A DNA stretch of 8,241 bases. Source: Erysipelotrichaceae bacterium. Its GTDB lineage: Bacteria > Bacillota_I > Bacilli_A > Erysipelotrichales > Coprobacillaceae. The number at the start of each line of letters is the position of its first letter. The stretch's first letter is position 1. Shown one piece after another: positions 1 to 7,163 of this stretch. The stretch lies in NCBI GenBank assembly GCA_021202205.1, contig JAJQDJ010000130.1, forward strand, positions 3,918 through 12,158, written 5' to 3'. The notes beneath the pieces are model-generated. The model did no database searches and was not told the origin of the DNA. It saw nothing but the letters and a program-made list of their open reading frames with translations. The position numbers and the translations under genes are program-made.

Positions 1-142
1 CTGTGCGTGGAGCTGGATCACCACCTAGTGGGCCTCCTCCAGATGAACGGCCTCCACCGCCAAATCCACCAGAAGAACGGCCTCCACCGCCAAATCCACC
101 AGAAGAACGGCCTCCTCCCATTCCTCCTGAACTTCTTGGCAT
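1..142 (-). CDS. Gly/Ser/Arg-rich low-complexity protein, N-terminal part (cut by window edge)
   Basis: The visible 47 residues begin MPRSSGGMGGGRSSGGF and consist of a ten-residue SSGGFGGGGR-type repeat, ending in a Gly/Pro-rich stretch (PLGGDPAPRT) at the window edge. The start is ATG at 142, supported by a ribosome binding site AAGAAGGTG at 148-156 with 5 nt spacing. A longer open frame on the same strand (213-25) is rejected because it has no such site and exists only because the 30-bp repeat keeps all frames open. Short Bacillota proteins starting MPRSSGG followed by RSSGG repeats and a later single membrane segment are familiar to me, but their function is unknown and the rest of this one lies outside the window. 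It stands apart from the sugar operon, separated by a terminator and a likely promoter of its own. Fairly sure of frame, unsure of role. Confidence 0.7.
   Translation of the reverse strand, partial: MPRSSGGMGGGRSSGGFGGGGRSSGGFGGGGRSSGGGPLGGDPAPRT
46..105. repeat. 30-bp tandem repeat, two perfect copies
   Basis: Two identical 30-bp units lie at 46-75 and 76-105, and a third copy begins at 106 and diverges after about 11 bases. The repeat encodes the ten-residue SSGGFGGGGR unit of the minus-strand glycine-rich protein. It is much richer in G+C than the surrounding DNA. Perfect in-frame repeats of this kind can change copy number by slippage without shifting the frame. Confidence 0.9.
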
Positions 143-246
143 TTTTTCACCTTCTTTTTATAATCATATCGTTTCTTTATGAAATAATCATTAATTTTGA
201 TAATATTTTTCAATTAACTAATTGTTATCTTTCCACCATATATTTC

Positions 247-252
247 ATTATA
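247..252 (-). promoter_or_regulatory. Possible -10 element for the glycine-rich gene
   Basis: The minus strand reads TATAAT here, about 100 nt upstream of the start at 142. No convincing -35 hexamer is visible at 17 nt, where the sequence runs into the operon terminator stem. The stretch 143-265 otherwise contains only AT-rich leader. Confidence 0.35.
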
Positions 253-265
253 CAATATATAGCAT

Positions 266-300
266 AAAACACACTAGATATTTTTAATCTAGTGTGTTTT
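266..300 (-). terminator. Intrinsic terminator after the GH43 gene
   Basis: A perfect 13-bp inverted repeat pairs 266-278 with 288-300 around a 9-nt loop, starting 5 nt after the GH43 stop codon. On the minus strand the right arm ends in TTTT. On the plus strand a T-rich run follows, so the hairpin could work in both directions, but there is no plus-strand gene for it to serve. It marks the end of the EIIC-GH3-esterase-GH43 block. Confidence 0.85.
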
Positions 301-304
301 TGTT

Positions 305-1759
305 TTATATAGTAAAGTTCTTTAATTGTAAAATTCCTGTTCCATTATATTTAAAATATAATGGATAAATACCATCTTTAATATTTATGATACTGTTGAA
401 CCATTGCCATTGAGTACAAGTTTTAATTTGAATAGAAGTAATAGGCTCTTGTGACAAATCAGTGTAAACATATAGTGTTCCATCATCAGTAGATGTAACT
501 TCAACTTTTATTTCATCAACATTTTGCATATCAAAATACTTATATCCAATAATCGTTCCATCTTTGATATTAGTAATATAAGATTCTTTATTAGAATTTA
601 ATGAAATATTGGGATGATTAATATTATCAATTTTACCTAACTTACCAGCACCATTCTTAGACATAAGAACACATGCTATATATGAAGGATAAACTTCATG
701 ACTTTTTAGTGGTTTACCATTAAGCCCACATGATGTCATTTCTGCTTGATTAAAAGTTCCATCATCATTCATGATAATTCTTTCAGCAACACTTTGTCTT
801 TGATATTGAGATGTATAAGTATGACGATGTCCGAATATATAATAATTATCTTTGATTTTTACCAATGAACCATGATTATTACCATAATAATATGTCGGAT
901 GATCATCAATACCTAGATTACAAGTGGAATGTAATATTCCTTGATATTCAAAATCTTTATCTGGATAATCAGACATAGCATAACAAAGTTCATGCTGGTT
1001 GATACTTGAATATATCATATAATATTTACCATTATATTGACGCATCGAAGAGGCTTCATAAAATTCATGTCCTTCAAATCCAGTACCTTTAGAATTCGAA
1101 TCTCCAGGTATTAATAATTTTATATCACTATCAAGTGTAAGCATATCATCTTTTAATCTGCAACACCAATTGCCATCACTTGTTATATTAAAAATATGTT
1201 TATTTTCTGAAATTTTTTTCTTAATACGTTCTATAGTCTTTAAATCTGGTGAAAAGCCAGAATACAAATATAGTGTGCCATCATCATCTTTAAATACACC
1301 TGGATCAAATTGCTGACGATCGTTTTCTTTAAGACCTAATATAGTGCCATCAGGATATTGTACATGACCATAAAATGTATATGGACCTTCAGGTTTATTT
1401 GCTATTGCTACTGAAATTGTTGAAGCTGTATCCAAACCATAATATAAATAGTAATGATTATTATTATATACAACATCAGGTGCATACATTTTTCTTTCTT
1501 TAGTATCATTTAATGGATCATCTTTTCCTGTATAAATAACTCCATGATAAGTCCAGTCACTTAAATCATCAACAGGTGCAGACCAACATACATATGGTTC
1601 CATGCAATAAACATCTCCACCATAACGATCATGAGAGCCGTAGATATATAGTCTATCATTAAATACATGTGGTTCACCATCTGGAACAAACTCCCAATTT
1701 GGCAAATATGGATTATAGACTTGTTTCTTTTGACTAAACACTTCTTTTTTTGTTGGCAT
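305..1759 (-). CDS. Glycoside hydrolase family 43 (beta-xylosidase / alpha-L-arabinofuranosidase-like) with C-terminal CBM6-like region
   Basis: A 484-aa cytoplasmic enzyme without a signal peptide. The N-terminal five-bladed propeller typical of GH43 covers roughly residues 15-345. The likely general base is Asp27 in VPDGEPHVF, the pKa-modulating Asp is Asp95 in MYAPDVVY, and the general acid is Glu235 in FYEASSMR. Residues about 385-484 look like a CBM6-type beta-sandwich module. GH43 enzymes release xylose or arabinose from hemicellulose-type oligosaccharides with inversion; the exact substrate cannot be read from sequence. The start is taken as ATG at 1759, with AAGAAGAG 6 nt upstream; a longer frame opens with TTG at 1777 but lacks a binding site. 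The gene overlaps the 3' end of the esterase by 26 nt, which suggests translational coupling, and a terminator follows the stop at 305. Family assignment is firm, substrate open. Confidence 0.9.
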   Translation of the reverse strand: MPTKKEVFSQKKQVYNPYLPNWEFVPDGEPHVFNDRLYIYGSHDRYGGDVYCMEPYVCWSAPVDDLSDWTYHGVIYTGKDDPLNDTKERKMYAPDVVYNNNHYYLYYGLDTASTISVAIANKPEGPYTFYGHVQYPDGTILGLKENDRQQFDPGVFKDDDGTLYLYSGFSPDLKTIERIKKKISENKHIFNITSDGNWCCRLKDDMLTLDSDIKLLIPGDSNSKGTGFEGHEFYEASSMRQYNGKYYMIYSSINQHELCYAMSDYPDKDFEYQGILHSTCNLGIDDHPTYYYGNNHGSLVKIKDNYYIFGHRHTYTSQYQRQSVAERIIMNDDGTFNQAEMTSCGLNGKPLKSHEVYPSYIACVLMSKNGAGKLGKIDNINHPNISLNSNKESYITNIKDGTIIGYKYFDMQNVDEIKVEVTSTDDGTLYVYTDLSQEPITSIQIKTCTQWQWFNSIINIKDGIYPLYFKYNGTGILQLKNFTI

Positions 1760-2474
1760 AAACATCTCTTCTTTCAATCCAATCTAAAAATCTTTCAACA
1801 CTTAAATCCCAAAAACGCCATTCATGTTTATAGTTTGCTGCGCTTATCCAAGTATAATCTATTTTATTCTCTTTTAATTTATCTACAAATTGAACATTTA
1901 AATCATATAAAAAATCATTTTCACCACAACTGATGAATATTTTATTATTTACTTTCGTTACATCAATCAATTTAAACAAATCTACGGAAAGATTATCCAT
2001 TTTGATAGCTGGTGAAAATGCACCAATAGCCTGATATTTATCGTTATATTTGATTCCATGATACAAAGCACCAAAACCACCCATAGATAAACCTGCAATA
2101 TATGTATCTTCTTTTCTTTTAGAAATAGGGAATACCTCTGTTATAAATTCCTGTAATTCATTTTCTATAAAATCTTCAAATTTATCTTGTTCAGTATTTA
2201 AATAATTCTTGTTTTCTGCTGATAACAACACCACTGCTATTTGCCTTTCTTCAGCATATAATTCTATATTGGTATAACCATTCCATTGACAATAATTATT
2301 ACCAAACCCATGCAACAAATATAAGACAGGATATTTTTTTGTATAATCATGATGAATATCTTGCCCATTCATTTTTTTCATACTTTCTGGAATAGTTACT
2401 GATGGTAATATGATCTCAATATCTACTGTTCTAAGTAAAGTATAAGAAATCACATTACATTGTATTTTTGCCAT
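1734..2474 (-). CDS. Alpha/beta-hydrolase esterase (esterase D / tributyrin esterase EstA-like, probable carbohydrate acyl esterase)
   Basis: A 246-aa serine esterase with no signal peptide, so cytoplasmic. The fold markers are YLLHGFGNN (residues 52-60, oxyanion region), the nucleophile elbow GLSMGG with Ser130, an acid residue at Asp187 or Asp191 in GENDFLYD, and the catalytic His217 in YKHEWRFW. This arrangement is typical of the esterase D/feruloyl-esterase-like family (Pfam PF00756), which removes acetyl, feruloyl or similar acyl groups. Lying between two glycosidase genes, it most likely deacylates the imported oligosaccharide so that GH3 and GH43 can finish it; this is inference from context. 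The start is ATG 2474, with AGGAGGT at 2481-2487. A frame extending to 2492 is less likely because it would place that site inside the gene. A hairpin with a T tract lies just before the ribosome binding site. Confidence 0.88.
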   Translation of the reverse strand: MAKIQCNVISYTLLRTVDIEIILPSVTIPESMKKMNGQDIHHDYTKKYPVLYLLHGFGNNYCQWNGYTNIELYAEERQIAVVLLSAENKNYLNTEQDKFEDFIENELQEFITEVFPISKRKEDTYIAGLSMGGFGALYHGIKYNDKYQAIGAFSPAIKMDNLSVDLFKLIDVTKVNNKIFISCGENDFLYDLNVQFVDKLKENKIDYTWISAANYKHEWRFWDLSVERFLDWIERRDVYANKKRSV

Positions 2475-2495
2475 ATAAAAACCTCCTATCAAAAA

Positions 2496-2523
2496 ACATT
2501 ACAAACCTAACGATTTGTAATGT
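2496..2523 (-). terminator. Hairpin with T tract between GH3 and esterase (internal terminator or attenuator)
   Basis: A perfect 10-bp inverted repeat pairs 2496-2505 with 2514-2523 around an 8-nt loop. On the minus strand it is followed directly by a run of T at 2495-2491. It lies 45 nt after the GH3 stop and 8 nt before the esterase ribosome binding site. The stem is AT-rich, so termination is probably partial, letting some transcripts continue into esterase and GH43. The arms also contain ACATT/AATGT words shared with the EIIC promoter region, so it could instead be an operator. Confidence 0.65.
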
Positions 2524-2567
2524 ATGTTTTACATTCAAATAATATTAAGAGAGGAAAGAATGTAATT

Positions 2568-4772
2568 TTATTTTATCAATACAAATTCTTGTTGATTTTC
2601 AGTAGAACTATCATGTCCTATAAATACAACAAATTGCCCGTCTTCACTATCAAAAGTCATATCACGTCTAACGAATTTTAACATGTCTTTGCTTATATCA
2701 AATGATATTTCTTTAGATTCATGTGGTTTTAATAATACTTTTTGAATACCCTTAAGTTCTTTAACTGGTCTTACTACTGAACCCACCAAATCTCTAATAT
2801 ACAATTGGACTGTTTCTACGCCTTCAACATCTGAATCATTTGTTATCATAACACGAGCAGTAATTTTGTTGTTCATTGTTAATGTATGATTAGATAATTG
2901 AATATCACTATATGTAAATGTACTATATGATAAACCATAACCAAAACAATAATATGGATTATTAGGGATATCAATATATCGTGAAGTAAAACGTTTACTA
3001 TGAGTACTAACTTTTGCAGGTCTTCCAGTACTAAATTCATTATAAGAAATAGGACATTGACCAACTGAATAAGGGAAACTCATAGATAAACGTGCACTCG
3101 GATTCACTCTTCCATAAATGATATCCGCAATACCATCGCCACCCTCTGTACCAGGGAACCAACATTGTAAAATAGCATCACTATTTTCATCTACTTCTTT
3201 CAATATTAATGGTCTACCACTAAATACTAATGATACAATAGGTTTATTTAATGTACGCAATGATTTTAATAATTCAAGTTGAACTTTTGGTAAAGTAATA
3301 TCACCTCTAGCTCCACCTTCACCACTTTGATGAGGATGTTCACCCAGTGCAACAATAACCACATCTGCGTCTTTTGCTTGATCCATAGCTTCATCTAGTA
3401 AAGACTTAGCATCTTCATTATCATTTTTAACTGTTTTTCCATAGCCAAAAGTATCTAACTTATTATCTTCATCTAATAAAGGTGATCCGTTAGTATATGA
3501 AACATCATTACTTTGTTTCTTTAATCCATCATATATTGTAATAACCTTTTCAGGATCGACATTGATTGACCAACTTCCACTTAAGTTTTTATTATTTGCA
3601 TAAGGGCCTACTAATAAGACTTTCTTATCTTTGTTTAATGGTAATACTGATTCATTCTTTAATAGTACGCATGTCTTAGAAACTGTTTCTCGTGCAAATG
3701 CTCTAAATTCATCACACATGATGTATTTCTTTTCAGCTTCTTCATCAGCACCACGATATAGATGTTCAAACAAACCCAAGTCGTTTTTAAGTTTCAATAC
3801 TCGCATACATGCTTCATCTATAAGCTTTTCGTCCAATTCACCAGATTCAACCAATACCTTAAGATTATTAGAATAAGTAGATGTCATCATATCAATATCA
3901 CATCCTGCTTCAATAGCTAATTTTGCTGCTGCTTTGGCATCTTCAGCTACACCATGAGGAACAAGTTCCTTAACAGCACTATGATCAGAAATAACAACAC
4001 CATTAAATCCCCATTCATCTCTTAACAAGTCTCTTAATATTTCTTTATTTCCAGTAACTGGAATACCATTGATGGTATTAAAAGAAGTCATCACTAACTT
4101 ACAGCCTGCATCTACAGCAGCTTTATATGAAGGTAAGTATTGATCTCTTAATGTTCGTTCACTTAATTCAACAGTGTTATATTCTCTACCAGCTACTGGT
4201 GCTCCATAGGCTGCAAAATGTTTTACACATGAAGCAATGGTAGAAGAAGGGTCATTATCCCCTTGATACCCTTCAACCATTGCCTTTGCATATAAACTAT
4301 TCAAATAAACATCTTCACCATTACTTTCCATGACTCTGCCCCATCTGTCATCTCTAACCAAATCAACCATTGGAGAAAAAGTGACATGCAAACCAGATAC
4401 TGCTGCCTCCTTGGCAGCTATTTGTGCTGTCTTTTTAACCATTTCAGGATCAAAGGAACAGCCTAACCCCAAAGAGATAGGGAATACTGTTTTAAATCCA
4501 TTAATAATATCTGCCATAAATAGCATTGGAATTTTCTTTTCAGATTTTTCTAAATAGCGATCTTGTATTTCTTTTAATTGTTTTACACCTGATGTATTTA
4601 ATATGGAACCCGATTGATAAACTTTATTTTCATCAATACCTACCTTAGAAACCGGACCAGTCGGAATAACATCATTACTTTCAAAAAAGTTACCACTTAA
4701 TTGTACTAATTGTCCGATTTTTTCATCTAAAGTCAAACTATTAAATAGTTCTACTAATTTTGCTTGTTCCAT
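2568..4772 (-). CDS. bglX: Glycoside hydrolase family 3 beta-glucosidase, BglX type
   Basis: A 734-aa retaining beta-glycosidase that removes non-reducing beta-linked glucose or a related sugar. The GH3 N-terminal barrel runs from about residue 10 to 330. It includes DDRWGR (141-146), the substrate-binding KH pair Lys184-His185, and the nucleophile Asp263 in VISDHSAVKEL; the SDH form with KEL is the E. coli BglX pattern. The second domain (about 365-565) carries a candidate acid/base, Glu485, in the QSGEGGARGD loop. An FnIII-like domain fills about 640-720. E. coli BglX is periplasmic, but this protein has no signal peptide and should be cytoplasmic. ATG 4772 is preceded by AGGAGG at 5 nt. 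That site overlaps the EIIC stop codon (4782-4784), so the two genes are tightly coupled. It is not a GH1 or GH4 phospho-glucosidase, which is unexpected beside a PTS transporter. Confidence 0.93.
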   Translation of the reverse strand: MEQAKLVELFNSLTLDEKIGQLVQLSGNFFESNDVIPTGPVSKVGIDENKVYQSGSILNTSGVKQLKEIQDRYLEKSEKKIPMLFMADIINGFKTVFPISLGLGCSFDPEMVKKTAQIAAKEAAVSGLHVTFSPMVDLVRDDRWGRVMESNGEDVYLNSLYAKAMVEGYQGDNDPSSTIASCVKHFAAYGAPVAGREYNTVELSERTLRDQYLPSYKAAVDAGCKLVMTSFNTINGIPVTGNKEILRDLLRDEWGFNGVVISDHSAVKELVPHGVAEDAKAAAKLAIEAGCDIDMMTSTYSNNLKVLVESGELDEKLIDEACMRVLKLKNDLGLFEHLYRGADEEAEKKYIMCDEFRAFARETVSKTCVLLKNESVLPLNKDKKVLLVGPYANNKNLSGSWSINVDPEKVITIYDGLKKQSNDVSYTNGSPLLDEDNKLDTFGYGKTVKNDNEDAKSLLDEAMDQAKDADVVIVALGEHPHQSGEGGARGDITLPKVQLELLKSLRTLNKPIVSLVFSGRPLILKEVDENSDAILQCWFPGTEGGDGIADIIYGRVNPSARLSMSFPYSVGQCPISYNEFSTGRPAKVSTHSKRFTSRYIDIPNNPYYCFGYGLSYSTFTYSDIQLSNHTLTMNNKITARVMITNDSDVEGVETVQLYIRDLVGSVVRPVKELKGIQKVLLKPHESKEISFDISKDMLKFVRRDMTFDSEDGQFVVFIGHDSSTENQQEFVLIK

Positions 4773-4781
4773 ATTATCCTC

Positions 4782-6073
4782 CTAAGCTTCTTCTACTTCT
4801 TTTACTTGACCTTCTTGCTCTAATTTATAGGCATCATTATCAGCTTTCTTAAAGAAAGGATACCAGAATAAACCAACAATAATCATTACAACAATTTGTA
4901 ATACAACTACCTGCCAACTTCCTTGAATAGCTGCATAGAAACCAATTGGTAAACCAAAGATAGTTGATGCACCCATTAATGTTGGTACCAAACCACTTGC
5001 AATAGCAGCATAAGCAACTAAAATAGCGATAACATTACCAAATACAAACGGAATAAAGAATATAAAATTCAACACAAATGGTGCCCCAAAGATAACTGGT
5101 TCAGTAATACCAAATAAAGCTGGAACCAATGAAATTCTACCAACACTCTTAAATTGTGTAGATTTAGACATAAATGCCATCATTAACACAACACCAAGTA
5201 CACAACCACCCCAAGTAAATGTATTAAAGAATGCATATCCAATGACATTTGTGCCAGCACCCATACCACCTGCAGCAACAGCTGCCTGATTTTCTAAATC
5301 CAATGCTAACCAAATTGGTGTATAGATTGGTGAAATTACATTTGTACCATGAATACCAAAGAACCACAATAATTGTGCAACAATTGTAAAGATACACATT
5401 GCCCATAAGCTTCCACCCAAACCTTGTAAAGGTGTTTGTAATACAGTATAAACACATTGATGCATACATCCAAAACTTGTATTACTAAAAATATAATTAA
5501 CAATAATAAACAAAACAGAAATCATACAACCAGCAATTAAACTTTCAAACGTTCTAGATACCATTGGTGGTACAGAATCTGGCATTTTAATTGTCCAACC
5601 TTTATGTTTAATAGTTACAAATAATTTTGCAGTCACAATCGCAATAATCATAGCAGAGAAAATACCTGCAGTTCCAAGCCATGTTGTAGGAATACAAGTT
5701 ACTTCATCTGTTGTAGTAGATAAAGGTGTCACAATCAAGAATGATAGTAAACCTATAATTGCTGCTGAAACCCCATCTTCTTTAGGATCATATGATTTCA
5801 CTAAAGAATTCGTTAATAGGACAACCATATACAAAGCCAAACATCCTACAGTCATATAATAAACATTATACAAAATAGTAGATAACCCTAATGCTGCAAC
5901 AGTATTTGAGACAGCATCCACTGGGAAACAACTAACAACAAACTTATTGAACCAACGAACGTTACAATCAAAGACCCCATCATACCACCTGAAATACCCT
6001 TTAACGTAGGGTTATTTGCAAGTCTATTCATCCAGGGACTCATCTTATCGAATAAACTCTCTATCTTCTTCAT
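4782..6073 (-). pseudogene. PTS lactose/cellobiose-type EIIC permease, broken by a single-base frameshift
   Basis: The membrane component of a CelB/ChbC/LicC-type phosphotransferase system, which moves a sugar inward while EIIB phosphorylates it. Translation starts at ATG 6073 (AAGGAG 7 nt upstream) with MKKIESLFDKMSPWMNRL and reads to GSISLLLV. It then leaves frame and stops at 5888. The rest continues in the -1 frame as SCFPVDAVSNTVAALG to the TAG at 4782. The span is 1292 nt, one short of 431 codons, and the repaired product would be 430 aa, normal for the family. Family hallmarks in the second part are FFGIHGTN (His242 in the repaired protein) and GITEPVIFG (Glu325), matching the conserved His and Glu of ChbC. 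No canonical slippery heptamer is in phase, so programmed frameshifting is unlikely. The cause is natural mutation or a sequence error. No EIIA or EIIB gene is nearby. Confidence 0.85.
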
Positions 6074-6096
6074 AATAAATCTCCTTTTCTTTTTAA

Positions 6097-6111
6097 TGTT
6101 AGCGCTTTACA
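6097..6111 (-). promoter_or_regulatory. cre-like / LacI-family operator candidate
   Basis: The minus strand reads TGTAAAGCGCTAACA, with a central AGCGCT palindrome. Taken as GTAAAGCGCTAACA, it matches 12 of 14 positions of the catabolite-responsive element consensus WGWAARCGYTWWMA. It lies just downstream of the EIIC -10 box, where CcpA or a LacI-type repressor would block transcription. An ACATT-AC-AATGT inverted repeat at 6109-6120 overlaps its edge. Confidence 0.5.
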
Positions 6112-6122
6112 TTACAATGTTT

Positions 6123-6151
6123 ATTATACGTTTATAGACTCTTTTAAACTA
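6123..6151 (-). promoter_or_regulatory. Promoter of the EIIC operon (good -10, poor -35)
   Basis: TATAAT is at 6123-6128 on the minus strand. The hexamer 17 nt upstream (6146-6151) is TAGTTT, only two matches to TTGACA. A weak -35 suits a promoter that needs an activator, and the AraC-family gene immediately upstream is the obvious candidate. The leader between the -10 and the EIIC start at 6073 is about 45 nt and contains the cre-like site. Confidence 0.5.
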
Positions 6152-6176
6152 TGTTATTTTTATCCAAAACGATGCA

Positions 6177-6212
6177 AAAAATTAACCAATTTAAAACTTT
6201 TGGTTAATTTTT
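6177..6212 (-). terminator. Intrinsic terminator after the AraC-family gene
   Basis: A perfect 13-bp inverted repeat pairs 6177-6189 with 6200-6212 around a 10-nt loop. On the minus strand the stem runs into a T tract. It begins 13 nt after the regulator's stop codon and insulates the regulator from the EIIC operon downstream. Confidence 0.85.
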
Positions 6213-6225
6213 GTACAAATTATGG

Positions 6226-7068
6226 TCATTTTTTGATTTGCTTGTGATAAGCTGTAGGTGTAACACCATAAGTTTCCTTGAATAATTTATTTAAGGCTTT
6301 CACATTTGAAAAACCATTATCTTCTGCAATTGTCAGAATAGAATAATCTGTCTGTGTTATTTGTTTATAAGCCATATTTAAGCGAATAGTATTGAGATAA
6401 GCTAAAAAAGTTGTACCTGTATATTTTTTAAATATTCGTGATAAATATTGTGGTGAATATCCATATATACCAGCCACTTCATTAAGTGTTAAGTTTTCCT
6501 GATAATGAGATTTGATATATTCACATATTTCTGATAACTTATTCAAATATTTATATGTATTAATATTAGCATGTTCCTCTTTAATCCAAAAATTCTTAAC
6601 CAATATATATCCTAATTCAAATAATAACGAATATACTTTTAAGTAAAAAGCATCATCTTTGATTTGACTACAAATATACATTTGATAAAGGATTTTCCTG
6701 ATTTGATCAAAATATTTATTTTCTTCTATTTCTATCGTATTACAATGAATATATAATGATTGATTATTAGAAAACGTTTCTAAGAAATTCCCAGGTATTT
6801 GTAATACAATAACTTCATTATCTTCAGGACTTTGAGTAGAATGAACTTCTTTGGAATTAATATAGATAAAATCATTTTGTTTAAGTACATAATTCTTTTT
6901 GTTCATCCAGATATTGAGTTTCCCTCTTCGAACATATAAAATTTCAGCTGAGTTATGCCAATGATAAGGAATAACTCGTAAATCATTGTGAGCTGCAAAA
7001 TCGAATATTTTCACAGGGATACTCTCATTAGGAATGATCAGTTCATGTTTGTATTCTGTATAGTTCAT
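6226..7068 (-). CDS. AraC-family transcriptional regulator with N-terminal cupin sensor domain
   Basis: A 280-aa cytoplasmic DNA-binding protein. Residues about 15-95 form a cupin-like ligand domain with the typical PYHWHNSAEILYV motif (His36, His38, Glu42) and His76. Residues about 175-278 hold the AraC double helix-turn-helix: the first around 194-213 (LTLNEVAGIYGYSPQYLSRI) and the second around 243-264, ending with the hallmark GFSNVKALNKLFKETYGVTPTAY. Members usually activate a neighbouring sugar operon when their ligand binds. Here the target is most likely the EIIC-GH3-esterase-GH43 block, whose promoter has a weak -35. ATG 7068 is chosen because AGAAGGTG sits 6 nt upstream; the frame also opens at a GTG at 7077 that lies inside that site. 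It has its own promoter and terminator. Family is firm; the ligand is unknown. Confidence 0.93.
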   Translation of the reverse strand: MNYTEYKHELIIPNESIPVKIFDFAAHNDLRVIPYHWHNSAEILYVRRGKLNIWMNKKNYVLKQNDFIYINSKEVHSTQSPEDNEVIVLQIPGNFLETFSNNQSLYIHCNTIEIEENKYFDQIRKILYQMYICSQIKDDAFYLKVYSLLFELGYILVKNFWIKEEHANINTYKYLNKLSEICEYIKSHYQENLTLNEVAGIYGYSPQYLSRIFKKYTGTTFLAYLNTIRLNMAYKQITQTDYSILTIAEDNGFSNVKALNKLFKETYGVTPTAYHKQIKK

Positions 7069-7091
7069 AAAAAGCACCTTCTCTATGACTT

Positions 7092-7120
7092 ATTATATAA
7101 GAAAAGATTCATAAGGTCTA
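7092..7120 (-). promoter_or_regulatory. Promoter of the AraC-family gene
   Basis: The minus strand has TAGACC (7115-7120, four of six matches to the -35 consensus), a 17-nt spacer and a perfect TATAAT (7092-7097). It lies 24 nt upstream of the regulator's start codon, giving a very short leader. Confidence 0.65.
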
Positions 7121-7137
7121 TATGAAAATGAATAAAA

Positions 7138-7163
7138 AAACATGTGAATAAATCAACATGTTT
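7138..7163 (-). terminator. Intrinsic terminator overlapping the stop codon of the 247-aa gene
   Basis: Arms AAACATGT (7138-7145) and ACATGTTT (7156-7163) pair around a 10-nt loop. On the minus strand the stem ends in a run of seven T (7140-7134). The stop codon TGA at 7155-7153 lies in the loop, so the last two to three codons form part of the stem. Confidence 0.75.

Noticed and set aside
46..119. CRISPR-like direct repeats
   Set aside because: The copies are adjacent without spacers and encode an in-frame amino-acid repeat.
25..213. Minus-strand 62-aa frame in the same area
   Set aside because: It is a shifted reading of the glycine-rich gene. The MPRSSGG frame has a proper ribosome binding site and a familiar composition.
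7..267. Plus-strand 86-aa open frame over the glycine-rich repeat
   Set aside because: It is antisense to the glycine-rich gene, lacks a ribosome binding site, and its second half is composition-driven AT-rich sequence. The frame stays open because of the 30-bp repeat.
1667..1933. Plus-strand 88-aa open frame across the GH43/esterase junction
   Set aside because: It is antisense to two well-supported enzymes and has no start signals or protein-like composition.
3631..4557. Plus-strand open frames inside the GH3 gene (81 and 75 aa)
   Set aside because: They are shadows of a long conserved enzyme whose motifs are on the other strand.
5224..5469. Second minus-strand frame inside EIIC, rich in Cys and Trp
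   Set aside because: It is an out-of-frame shadow of the permease; the GTN/GITEP family motifs lie in the main frame.
5888..5945. Programmed -1 ribosomal frameshift in EIIC
   Set aside because: The only heptamer of the right type (TTTCCCA) is not in phase with the upstream frame, and EIIC proteins are not known to use recoding.
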